A stretch of 64,000 nucleotides of DNA from JBCFBK01 sp038562555 (GTDB lineage: Bacteria; Bacteroidota; Bacteroidia; Bacteroidales; Prolixibacteraceae). Under the pieces are notes generated by a model. It was not told the origin of the DNA. It worked only from the letters and a program-made list of their open reading frames with translations, and ran no database searches. Positions 17,767 to 25,763 of this stretch are shown one piece after another; positions within the stretch are counted from its first letter, which is position 1, and the number at the start of each line of letters is the position of its first letter. Made by a program: the position numbers and the translations under genes. The stretch is taken from the NCBI GenBank assembly GCA_038562555.1, contig JBCFBK010000004.1:124001-188000 (forward strand). The letters run 5' to 3'.

Positions 17767-18513
17767 ATGATACTTAAAGTTACCGTTGCAAAAACCGAAT
17801 ACGATTTCGACAGGATGGCAGCCTGGAGAATCATTACCGGGATACTTTCGAACCCGTCGGCAGTTATTGGCTTGTCAACCGGGCAAACTACCGGAAATAT
17901 GCACAAAATTGTCAGCGAAATTTTTAGGCTGCACCCCTTTGACGTATCCCGGATTACCCTTTTTAATGTAGATGAACTGACGAACCTCCCGCGAGAATAC
18001 AAAGGAAGTTGCTACACAATGATAAAAGATCAGATTGCCGGGCCGCTCGGGATCGATGAAAGTAACTTTATTATGCCTCCGACACTTTCTGACGATTTCG
18101 AAACCGAATGCCGGATTTTTCAGCAAGAACTTGAAAAGCGGGGTGGAATCGACCTTCAAATGTTGGGATTGGGAATGAACGGTCATATTGGTATTAACCA
18201 ACCTGGAACGCCTTTTGAAAGCGAGACTTGGGTTTCACCTATGGACCCCGATTTTGAAAAGAGAGTACGGGAAGAAACCAATACACCTCAAGAATATGAA
18301 CTGGGGGGACTGACCCTGGGGATCAAGAATATTATGCATTCCCGGAAAATTGTTCTAGTCGCAAAGGGTGAAAGAAAAGCGGAAATTGTAGCACAAATGC
18401 TTGAAGGACCTGTGACGCCTGATATACCGGCTTCGGTGTTGCAACTGCACCCCAACTGCGAATTCCTGCTTGATGCGGATGCAGCAAAACTTCTGAAAAA
18501 AGTGATCAGGTAA
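17767..18513 (+). CDS. Glucosamine/galactosamine-6-phosphate deaminase (NagB/AgaI family)
   Basis: 248 residues, family length. It converts hexosamine-6-phosphate to ketohexose-6-phosphate and ammonia. Seen: 'VIGLSTGQTTGNMH' sugar-phosphate loop, 'RITLFNVDELTNL' with the catalytic Asp-Glu, and 'LGLGMNGHIGINQPG' with H140, followed by 'GITLG-like' and 'PASVLQLHPN' segments. The Glu normally in the NEP triplet after the catalytic His is Gln here (Q145). Spellings such as 'GGIDLQMLGLG' and 'IPASVLQLHPN' recall AgaI as much as NagB, so glucosamine versus galactosamine is open. No deacetylase (NagA) gene is adjacent, which may mean the imported sugar is already deacetylated, or that NagA is elsewhere. 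Confidence 0.88.
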   Translation: MILKVTVAKTEYDFDRMAAWRIITGILSNPSAVIGLSTGQTTGNMHKIVSEIFRLHPFDVSRITLFNVDELTNLPREYKGSCYTMIKDQIAGPLGIDESNFIMPPTLSDDFETECRIFQQELEKRGGIDLQMLGLGMNGHIGINQPGTPFESETWVSPMDPDFEKRVREETNTPQEYELGGLTLGIKNIMHSRKIVLVAKGERKAEIVAQMLEGPVTPDIPASVLQLHPNCEFLLDADAAKLLKKVIR

Positions 18514-18547
18514 TCCGATTTCCTAAACCAATTAAAGCAAACCAAAC

Positions 18548-19864
18548 GTGAATAATCAAGAAAAACAAACCAGCTACGTTGCTCCTTTTATCTCTTTGGT
18601 CTTTTTGTTTTTTGTCGTAGGTTTTTTGACAACGGCAAACGGTCAGTTTCAGGCCCCGTTAAAAGAAGCCTTTCTGAAAGGCGCGGGGAATCTGAAAAAT
18701 ACGTTCACCACCTTGATCACATTTGCCTGGTTCCTGGCATATCCGCTGACAGGAGGGATTGGATCAAACTGGATTAGCAAAGTAGGATACAAGAATACGC
18801 TGCTCCGCGCGCTTATTTTGATGGTGGCAGGATTAGGGATTTTCCTCTTGTCCTCGCTGTTTACGGTAAAATTTCCAAATGCCGGTGTTCAGATTTTCTC
18901 GGCGAGTATACCTTTCGGATACTTCATTTTCTTATTCGGATCATTTTTGGTGGGAGCTTCGGCGACCATTCTGCAGGTGGTTATTAATCCATATTTAAGT
19001 TCTTGTTATGTAAACGGAACGCAATCGATCCAGCGTTTGGCAATCGGCGGCTCTTCCAACTCGATAGGAACGACCATTGCACCGTTTTTTGTGTCGGGAA
19101 TTGTATTTGGCGGCTTAGCCATGGAAGAGGTAACCGTTAGCCAGTTAACAGCACCTTTCTTTGTATTGATGGGAGTGATGTTGTTGGTTGTACTGGTGTT
19201 ATCACGGCTTTGTATGCCGGATATTCCATGTACAAAAGCTGAATCGGGCGAAAAGCTGGAAAGAAGCGTGTGGTCATTCAGTCATCTAAAACTAGGTGTG
19301 ATTGCCATCTTCTTTTACGTTGGTGTTGAAGTTTGCATCGGAAATAACATCAACCTGTATGTGATCGAACTTCAGGAAGCGACCGGGAATATTTCCTTTT
19401 TCGGACATGAAGTGCTGAAGCTTTTCGGTATCAATTTTACGATCCCGGCCCTGGCCGCAACACTTTACTGGTTTGGTATTTTAACAGGCCGTTTGGTTGG
19501 GAGTTCGCTAAGCAAAATAACTCCACGTGTTCAACTTACCACCGTTTCTTCGCTGGCAATTATTACGGTTTTTCTGGCCATTGTTTTCAATAATGTTTGG
19601 ATGTTGGTAGCGGTTGGTTTGTTCCATTCGATTATGTGGGGCGCCGTTTTTACACTGGCTATTCAGGATTTGGGAAAATACACTTCAAAAGCTTCCGGAG
19701 TATTTATGATTGGCGTAGTCGGTGGTGCAATTCTTCCGCTGGTTCAGGGAGCTTTTGCTGATTCAATGCACAGCTGGCGCTGGACCTGGCTGCTTGTTCT
19801 TGCCGGCGAGTTTTTCATCCTGTATTATGCCTTGCTGGGATCGCGTGTACGTGAAAAAATTTAG
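18548..19864 (+). CDS. MFS sugar transporter (FucP/NagP-like, inner membrane)
   Basis: 438 residues with about 12 hydrophobic helices, starting at GTG 18548 ('NNQEKQTSYVAPFISLVFLFFVVGFLTTANGQF'). The opening helix with 'GFLTTANGQFQAPLKEAF' and the repeated 'GSFLVGASATILQVVINPYLSS' are the FucP/glucose-galactose permease type (FHS subfamily) of Bacteroidota. These are proton symporters bringing monosaccharides across the inner membrane. Position between the deaminase and the GH18 gene fits an amino-sugar permease of NagP type; the substrate is inferred from neighbours only. The gap to the deaminase is 34 bases and to GH18 31 bases, so the genes are probably co-transcribed. Confidence 0.92.
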   Translation: MNNQEKQTSYVAPFISLVFLFFVVGFLTTANGQFQAPLKEAFLKGAGNLKNTFTTLITFAWFLAYPLTGGIGSNWISKVGYKNTLLRALILMVAGLGIFLLSSLFTVKFPNAGVQIFSASIPFGYFIFLFGSFLVGASATILQVVINPYLSSCYVNGTQSIQRLAIGGSSNSIGTTIAPFFVSGIVFGGLAMEEVTVSQLTAPFFVLMGVMLLVVLVLSRLCMPDIPCTKAESGEKLERSVWSFSHLKLGVIAIFFYVGVEVCIGNNINLYVIELQEATGNISFFGHEVLKLFGINFTIPALAATLYWFGILTGRLVGSSLSKITPRVQLTTVSSLAIITVFLAIVFNNVWMLVAVGLFHSIMWGAVFTLAIQDLGKYTSKASGVFMIGVVGGAILPLVQGAFADSMHSWRWTWLLVLAGEFFILYYALLGSRVREKI

Positions 19865-19895
19865 AGAATATAGCTCAACCAAATAACCTTTTTAG

Positions 19896-21269
19896 ATGAA
19901 AAAGCTATTCACGATCGTATTGTTATTTAGTGTATCTGTTCTTGCCTGGGGACAATACCGTACAAGTCTTCCCCGTACGTGGGACGATTATCCGCCGGAA
20001 TTGCAAAAACCGGGCTTTGGTGTTCATAAATCAGAATTGATACAAATGGACGATAGTCCGATCCTCGAAAAAGTATTGCTTTTCAGCGCTCACAACGGGC
20101 ATTATCCTTACTTCGATTTGTTTAAAAACTATTACGTTGTCATTGATAATTATTCGAAACAGGTAAAATACATTTCGGATGTTACTATTTCTACTGAAAG
20201 GGATTTACAGCTGGAAGACCGCGATAATGACGGAAAGTATGAATTGTACCGTAAGTACTTTAAAGACGGGAAATTTTCGGTCGATAAAGAAGGAAATCAC
20301 CTCAAAGTGGTTTGGTATTACGACAATATCGAATTCGGCAAAAAATTAGTGGTGGCTTATCTTACGTCGTGGAGTGATGTGATGCCCGACCCGAATTTTG
20401 TTACTCACATCAACTATGCGTTTGGTCATGTGACGAATAGTTTCAATGGGGTGAGTATCGATAATGAAGAGCGTTTGCGTGTCATTGTTGAACTGAAAAA
20501 AATGAATCCGGCTCTGAAAATTGCGCTTTCAATCGGAGGATGGGGCAGCGGCCGTTTTAGTGAAATGGCGTCCGACGAGAACAATCGGAAACAGTTTGCA
20601 ACCGATTGCCGCCGTGTTGTTGAAGAATTCAGTCTTGACGGAATTGATATCGACTGGGAATACCCGACAAGCGATATGGCAAAAATCTCTTCATCACCCG
20701 ATGATAAAAAGAACTTTACCTTACTGATGAAAGACATCCGCGAAGCAATCGGCAACAAAAAGCTTCTGACACTGGCTTCTTCGGCATTTGCAAAATACAT
20801 AGATTTCAGAGCTATTGATCCGTACATCGATTTTGTAAATATTATGGGCTACGATATGGGAATGCCTCCACATCACCATGCGGCGCTTTTCCGTTCGGAG
20901 CATGCCGGTGGAATAACTTCGGAGGAAGCGGTGAACAAACATATTGCGGCGGGCGTGCCAATTCATAAACTGGTGCTTGGAGTACCGCTTTACGGGAAAG
21001 GCGACAAAAAAGCTATTGGCGATGTGGACTACAAAAGCCTTGAAAGACAAAGCAAGCATGAAGTAAAATGGGACGAGGTGGCCAAGGTTCCCTATCTGGT
21101 GGATTCGAAAGGTGAAATGATCTATACCTACGAGAACCCGAAATCTCTTGCATTCAAATGCGAGTATATTTTAAGCCGCGATTTACTTGGCGGAATGTAC
21201 TGGGCTTACGACGATGACGACGAGGCAGCAACTTTGATAAAAACAGTTTACAGAACCCTAAGGAAATAG
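19896..21269 (+). CDS. Glycoside hydrolase family 18 enzyme (chitinase/endo-glucosaminidase type)
   Basis: 457 residues with a signal peptide ('LFTIVLLFSVSVLAWGQ'). Residues of about 20-150 form a beta-rich N-terminal module of unknown type. The GH18 barrel starts at about residue 152 ('LVVAYLTSWSDVMPDPNFVTHINYAFG'), with 'KIALSIGGWGSGRF' (SxGG), the catalytic 'DGIDIDWEYP' where E255 is the acid, 'FVNIMGYDMG' and 'LLGGMYWAYDDDDE'. GH18 enzymes cleave beta-1,4-GlcNAc linkages by substrate-assisted catalysis, and the needed DxxDxDxE is complete. With the upstream amino-sugar kinase and deaminase genes it supports a chitin- or chitosan-containing substrate. It ends one base before the next start. 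Confidence 0.93.
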   Translation: MKKLFTIVLLFSVSVLAWGQYRTSLPRTWDDYPPELQKPGFGVHKSELIQMDDSPILEKVLLFSAHNGHYPYFDLFKNYYVVIDNYSKQVKYISDVTISTERDLQLEDRDNDGKYELYRKYFKDGKFSVDKEGNHLKVVWYYDNIEFGKKLVVAYLTSWSDVMPDPNFVTHINYAFGHVTNSFNGVSIDNEERLRVIVELKKMNPALKIALSIGGWGSGRFSEMASDENNRKQFATDCRRVVEEFSLDGIDIDWEYPTSDMAKISSSPDDKKNFTLLMKDIREAIGNKKLLTLASSAFAKYIDFRAIDPYIDFVNIMGYDMGMPPHHHAALFRSEHAGGITSEEAVNKHIAAGVPIHKLVLGVPLYGKGDKKAIGDVDYKSLERQSKHEVKWDEVAKVPYLVDSKGEMIYTYENPKSLAFKCEYILSRDLLGGMYWAYDDDDEAATLIKTVYRTLRK

Positions 21270-21270
21270 T

Positions 21271-22206
21271 ATGATGAAAAGAAGTATTTTGCTTATCGTG
21301 AGTTTTGTAATGGTAAGTGGCTTATTTTCTCAAACTTCAGCAAAAGAAAAAGAGAAAATAAAGGCCATGATTGTTACCGGCCAGGACGGTGCGCACTGGT
21401 GGGAGGGCGGAAGTGAAGCAATCAAACAAATCCTGGAAAACAGCGGGCTTTTCACAGTTGATATAAAAGTTACCCCCGACTGGGATGAGGATATGAAAGC
21501 CTATAATCCGGATTTTAGCAGCTATGATCTGGTCATTATCAATTACGGGGGGAATACCTGGGCGGAAGCAACCCGTAAAAATTTTGAAAATTATGTTTCC
21601 AGCGGCGGCGGGGTAATGGTTATTCACTCGTCGATTGTTCCGATGGACGACTGGAAAGAATACAATAAAATGATTGGCCTTGGTGCCTGGAATGGCAGGA
21701 ATGAAAAAGACGGCCCATACGTTTACTGGAAAAACGATCGGATTGTTTACGATTATTCACCCGGAGAAGCCGGACATCATGCGCTGCAACGCCCTTTTAC
21801 GCTTGTTACCCGTAGTCCCGGTCATCCAATAATGAAAGGTTTACCCCCGGTTTGGGAGCATTTCAAGGATGAATTGTACGGCAAAACACGTGGCCCGGCT
21901 CAGAATCTTGAGGTGCTGGCAACGACTTACGACGACCCAAAACTGGATGGGTCGGGAAGGGATGAACCGATTTTGTGGACAGTAAAGTATGGACAAGGCC
22001 GTGTATTTGTTACTTTGATGGGACATGCTGGCAATGATCCCGAATTATGTTACTCGATGAAATGCACCGGATTTCAGGTGACTTCTTTGCGGGGCGCGGA
22101 GTGGGCTGCTACCGGAAAGGTGACGCAGGAAGTCCCGAAAGACTTTCCGGGCGAAGGCGTAATCACTTTACGCAAAGATTATAAGGCTCCGTTTAACGCC
22201 CACTAA
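21271..22206 (+). CDS. ThuA-domain secreted protein
   Basis: 311 residues with a signal peptide ('SILLIVSFVMVSGLFSQTSAK'). ThuA domains have a class I glutamine-amidotransferase-like fold; they were named from trehalose utilisation, but the biochemical activity is not settled. Seen: 'KIKAMIVTGQDGAHWWEGG', 'YDLVIINYGGNTW', 'VSSGGGVMVIHSS', 'GHHALQRPFTLVTRSPGHPIMKGLPPVWEHFKDELYG', 'EPILWTVKYGQGRVFVTLMGH' and 'CTGFQVTSLRGAEWAATG'. It is 1 base after GH18 and 8 bases before GH9, so it is tightly in the operon. A second ThuA gene follows at 24877. It probably acts on a sugar in the periplasm. Confidence 0.9.
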   Translation: MMKRSILLIVSFVMVSGLFSQTSAKEKEKIKAMIVTGQDGAHWWEGGSEAIKQILENSGLFTVDIKVTPDWDEDMKAYNPDFSSYDLVIINYGGNTWAEATRKNFENYVSSGGGVMVIHSSIVPMDDWKEYNKMIGLGAWNGRNEKDGPYVYWKNDRIVYDYSPGEAGHHALQRPFTLVTRSPGHPIMKGLPPVWEHFKDELYGKTRGPAQNLEVLATTYDDPKLDGSGRDEPILWTVKYGQGRVFVTLMGHAGNDPELCYSMKCTGFQVTSLRGAEWAATGKVTQEVPKDFPGEGVITLRKDYKAPFNAH

Positions 22207-22214
22207 ACTACGCT

Positions 22215-24674
22215 ATGAAACATCTGATTTTCATCGTTTTGTTGGTTGCTTTTGCTGGATGGGCTTTTGCACAAACACAAATCAGTATCGATTCTAAACT
22301 CGAAAAGGAAGTTATTGAGTCGGGAATAATCCACAGTCCGCTTCCGGTTGACGAAAGTAATTCGTACGAAGGATTAGGATTGACGAAAAAAGTACTGGAA
22401 AAACAAACGCTGTCTGTTGCTGAAAATATTTCAACCTGGAGCCATTCAGGCTACGGTAAGATTTCTTTCTCTAAAGAGAAAAGCAGTTCGGGGAAGGGTG
22501 CTCTGAAAATGGAATTTCCGACTTTTACCGGGAAAAGGGCGCGTGGCTCTGATTCAGATCCTGATTATGCGACATACGGAAACTGCTCGGCGAACCTGGA
22601 TGTTGGAGGACAAAACTGGGAAAAGTACAACCGTATTGTATTTCATATTTTTCCTGATTGTGAAGGTGCACGAGTGCTGAATATCGATTTCAGTCTTGAA
22701 AATCATTCAGAAAAGACAAAAGCAGGATACAACCGCCAGTCGGGCGATCATTTAGTGCAACTGAATAACCGAGAGTGGAATACCTGTTTTCTTGATATCG
22801 GCGAGTACCAGCGCGATCATATTTCGCAGCTTGCGTTTAGTGTAAGTTTGAAAGGGATGGACAGCACGGTGGGGGATTCGGTGATTTATTACATTGATAA
22901 CTTTGAATTGCAACAGATCGACAATCCTGAAATTGTGAGCGGCTGGCAGCCCGGCAAAAACCGTGTGGTGTATTCCACTTCGGGCTATTTGACAAAAGGG
23001 GCAAAAACTGCAATTCTAAATCTATGTAAAGGTCATTCTGAGAACAGTTTTCAGCTGATCGATGCACAAAGTAACCAGTCGGTTTATTCAGGGAAAATTG
23101 CAGAGACAAAAACAACTACGGGAACTTACCAAATTGCCGATTTCTCTGATTTTAAAACTTCGGGTATTTATCAACTAAAAGTTGGACAAACAAAAACGCC
23201 GGAATTCAGAATTGATGATAATGTTTGGGAGCCTTCGCTGTGGAGAACACTGAACTTTGTCTTTTGTCAGCGTTGTGGTTATGCTGTTCCAGGAATACAC
23301 GGCGAATGCCATGTGGATTTGTTTTCGGAGCACGACGGGCAGAGAATTTCGTATGCCGGAGGTTGGCACGATGCAGGCGATTTGTCGCAACAAACCTTGC
23401 AAACGGGCGATCTGGCTTTTAACTTTCTGGAGGCTTACAATCAGTTTAAATCTAAAAATCAGGTACTCGCCGCACGTATGTTGGAAGAAGCACGCTGGGG
23501 GCTCGATTTTATTTTGAAAAACCGCTATGGCGACGGCTATCGCGCCAGCAGCATGGGTCTTTTGATTTGGCAGGACGGTATTGTAGGCTCCTTTGATGAT
23601 ATCACTTCGGTGCGTGTTCAAAACCTTGCTTTTGATAACTTCCTGTATTCGGCTTACGAAGCTTTTGCCGCAATGACGCTTCCTGATGATCCGGCGATGA
23701 AAGAGCACCTGACGCAGGTTGCAAAGGAAGATTTTGACTTTGCATTGAAACGGAATGCAGAAGTTGGATTTGGCGAGTTTCTGACGATGTTTGAGCATAG
23801 TTTTAATACTTCTGAAAGCCAGTATATGGCCACTGCATCGTGGGCGGCAAGTATGTTGTACAAACTTACCGGCGTTGTTTTTTACGCCCGGAAGGCAGTG
23901 GAATTCATCAATTTTACGCTTAATTGTCAGGAAACACAGCCCATTGGCGAGGCGGGTATCAAAGGTTTTTTCTATCGCGATCTTTCGAAAGAAGTAATTG
24001 TGCACTACAATCACCAGTCGCGCGAGCAGATTTACGTGCAGGCCATGGCACTCTTGTGCGAAACTCAGGGCAGTCATCCTGATTATAAAAAGTGGGCACA
24101 ATCGATCCAATTGTATGGCGACTATCTAAAAAATCTGATGCTTTATACCGCTCCGTACGGAATGCTGGCCAGCGGCGTTTATGGCGTCGATGAAAATAAA
24201 GACGATAAAAGCTTTGATCATCTTCATCTGTTGCAACCGGAAGATGCACGTGAATTGTATACGGTGCAAATCAAAAACGGAATTCAGCTGGACAAAACCC
24301 ACTATCTGAAACGTTTCCCGGTATGGTTTAGCATCTTTAACGGCAACTCAGCGGTTCATCTTTCGATGGGAAAGGCGGCGGCTATTTGCGCTAAGTTTTT
24401 GAATGATGAGAAGCTGGAGCAAATCGGGTTGGAGCAATTGTACTGGGTGGTTGGAAAGAATCCTTTCGGGCAATCCCTGATTTACGGTGAAGGCTGGAAT
24501 TATCCTCAAAAAGATAATTTTTCTTCGGGTTTAACAGTAGGCGAAATTCCTGTGGGAATCCGCACCTTGGGCAATGAAGATGTGCCATACTGGCCGCAAA
24601 CAAATACTTCGTGTTATAAAGAAGTGTGGGTAACATCGGCCGGGAAATGGATTTCGCTGGCCAGCGAATTTTAA
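22215..24674 (+). CDS. Glycoside hydrolase family 9 enzyme with N-terminal beta-sandwich domains
   Basis: 819 residues with a signal peptide. Residues of about 60-230 form a carbohydrate-binding-like beta sandwich ('NLDVGGQNWEKYNRIVFHIFPDCEGARVL'); about 240-330 is the Ig-like CelD_N domain that precedes many GH9 barrels. The (alpha/alpha)6 catalytic domain has 'RCGYAVPGIHGECHVD' and 'AGGWHDAGDLSQQTLQTGDLAFNFL', with the conserved D386 and D389 pair, and a C-terminal 'YKEVWVTSAGKWI' Glu as likely acid. GH9 contains inverting cellulases and also exo-beta-D-glucosaminidases. The amino-sugar genes upstream favour the latter, but the sequence alone does not decide. It starts 8 bases after the ThuA gene. 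Confidence 0.92.
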   Translation: MKHLIFIVLLVAFAGWAFAQTQISIDSKLEKEVIESGIIHSPLPVDESNSYEGLGLTKKVLEKQTLSVAENISTWSHSGYGKISFSKEKSSSGKGALKMEFPTFTGKRARGSDSDPDYATYGNCSANLDVGGQNWEKYNRIVFHIFPDCEGARVLNIDFSLENHSEKTKAGYNRQSGDHLVQLNNREWNTCFLDIGEYQRDHISQLAFSVSLKGMDSTVGDSVIYYIDNFELQQIDNPEIVSGWQPGKNRVVYSTSGYLTKGAKTAILNLCKGHSENSFQLIDAQSNQSVYSGKIAETKTTTGTYQIADFSDFKTSGIYQLKVGQTKTPEFRIDDNVWEPSLWRTLNFVFCQRCGYAVPGIHGECHVDLFSEHDGQRISYAGGWHDAGDLSQQTLQTGDLAFNFLEAYNQFKSKNQVLAARMLEEARWGLDFILKNRYGDGYRASSMGLLIWQDGIVGSFDDITSVRVQNLAFDNFLYSAYEAFAAMTLPDDPAMKEHLTQVAKEDFDFALKRNAEVGFGEFLTMFEHSFNTSESQYMATASWAASMLYKLTGVVFYARKAVEFINFTLNCQETQPIGEAGIKGFFYRDLSKEVIVHYNHQSREQIYVQAMALLCETQGSHPDYKKWAQSIQLYGDYLKNLMLYTAPYGMLASGVYGVDENKDDKSFDHLHLLQPEDARELYTVQIKNGIQLDKTHYLKRFPVWFSIFNGNSAVHLSMGKAAAICAKFLNDEKLEQIGLEQLYWVVGKNPFGQSLIYGEGWNYPQKDNFSSGLTVGEIPVGIRTLGNEDVPYWPQTNTSCYKEVWVTSAGKWISLASEF

Positions 24675-24699
24675 GAACGAGATGAAAAATTCTGATCGT

Positions 24700-24803
24700 A
24701 TGAAGCGAGCATGGAAACCCCGGATTACGCCCATGGTAATGTTTATCGGCGAATTGGAGCGAAGCAGAATTGAGCTTGCGAAATCCGTGAAACGAATTCC
24801 ATA
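24700..24803. repeat. Interspersed repeat element, copy B (between GH9 and ThuA)
   Basis: The 5' 17 bases (24700-24716) match copy A at 14738-14754 with one difference, and CCCA follows at the same distance. The copy ends with TTCCATACG (24797-24805), whose complement matches the CGTATG at its left edge (24698-24703). It fills the 202-base gap inside an otherwise tightly packed operon, and its central part differs from copy A. Confidence 0.6.
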
Positions 24804-24876
24804 CGTCGATTTTCACTAAAAAAGTGATGAAGTTTAGTACGAGAATTATACACAGTTAATTTGAAATGAAAAACAT

Positions 24877-25638
24877 ATGAAAAGATCGCAATTCATTTTG
24901 CTGTTACTCCTGGTATTGAGTAGCGGCTGTTTTGCAAAGTCGCCGAAACAGGCAGTAAATGTTTTGGTATTAACCGAAAGAGGCGGTCAACATAAGGGTT
25001 TTGTGGTTGAGGCTTTGAAGTGGCTCAATGAGTTCTGCGTTGAAAATAGTTTCAAGTATACCGAAGTGAACCATGCCACAGAGATTGATGCGGCAATGTT
25101 AAAGAAGTACAACGTGTTTCTTCAGTTGAATTATCCGCCGTATACCTGGAGCAAAGAAGCAGAAGATGCTTTTATTAAAAGTATTGAGAAAGGAAAAATC
25201 GGCTGGGTTGGTTTTCATCATGCAAGTTTGCTGGGCGAGTTCGACGGTTATCCGATGTGGAACTGGTTTTCTGATTTTATGGGAGGAATTCGCTTTAAAA
25301 ATTACATCGCAGCAACGGCATCGGCTTCGGTGATCGTGGAAGATAAAGATCACCCGGTGATGAAGGGTGTAAATGCATCGTTTGTACTTCCTGACGATGA
25401 ATGGTACACTTTCGATAAAAGCCCTCGTCCCAATGTGCATGTGTTGGCTTCGGCCGATGAGGCAAGCTATCAACCCAAGTCGGAAATAAAAATGGGAGAT
25501 CATCCTGCCATTTGGACCAACGAAAAAATGAAAGCACGGAATGTCTATTTTCTGATGGGGCATGCCAATACGCTGTTCGATTCGTCTGATTTCAAAAAAA
25601 TGTTTAAGAATGCTTTGCTCTGGGTTGCTGAAAAATAG
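24877..25638 (+). CDS. ThuA-domain secreted protein, second copy
   Basis: 253 residues with a signal peptide or lipoprotein signal ('ILLLLLVLSSGCFAK'). ThuA segments: 'VNVLVLTERGGQHKGFVVEALKWL', 'KYNVFLQLNYPPYTWSKEAEDAF', 'GKIGWVGFHHASLLGEFDG', 'DKDHPVMKGVNASFVLPDDEWYTFDKSPRPNVHVLASADE', 'DHPAIWTNEKMKARNVYFLMGH'. It is shorter than the copy at 21271 and clearly divergent from it, so this is not a recent tandem duplication. The two flank GH9, suggesting a recurring but uncharacterised partner role in this glycan pathway. An earlier ATG at 24865 hits a stop after four codons, so 24877 is the start. Confidence 0.9.
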   Translation: MKRSQFILLLLLVLSSGCFAKSPKQAVNVLVLTERGGQHKGFVVEALKWLNEFCVENSFKYTEVNHATEIDAAMLKKYNVFLQLNYPPYTWSKEAEDAFIKSIEKGKIGWVGFHHASLLGEFDGYPMWNWFSDFMGGIRFKNYIAATASASVIVEDKDHPVMKGVNASFVLPDDEWYTFDKSPRPNVHVLASADEASYQPKSEIKMGDHPAIWTNEKMKARNVYFLMGHANTLFDSSDFKKMFKNALLWVAEK

Positions 25639-25763
25639 AATGAATGCTGAACCAATTCGAAATGAAACGGATGAAAGTTAGAAATATTATTCTTGTTACT
25701 TCTGAAAAAATAATGATGATAAAAACCATAAATTAAATTAATTTTCAATAAAAACAGAATAAA

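Noticed and set aside
23175..24110. 311-residue minus-strand frame inside the GH9 gene
   Set aside because: It is the shadow of a well-supported GH9 coding sequence; composition and lack of motifs argue against a real gene.
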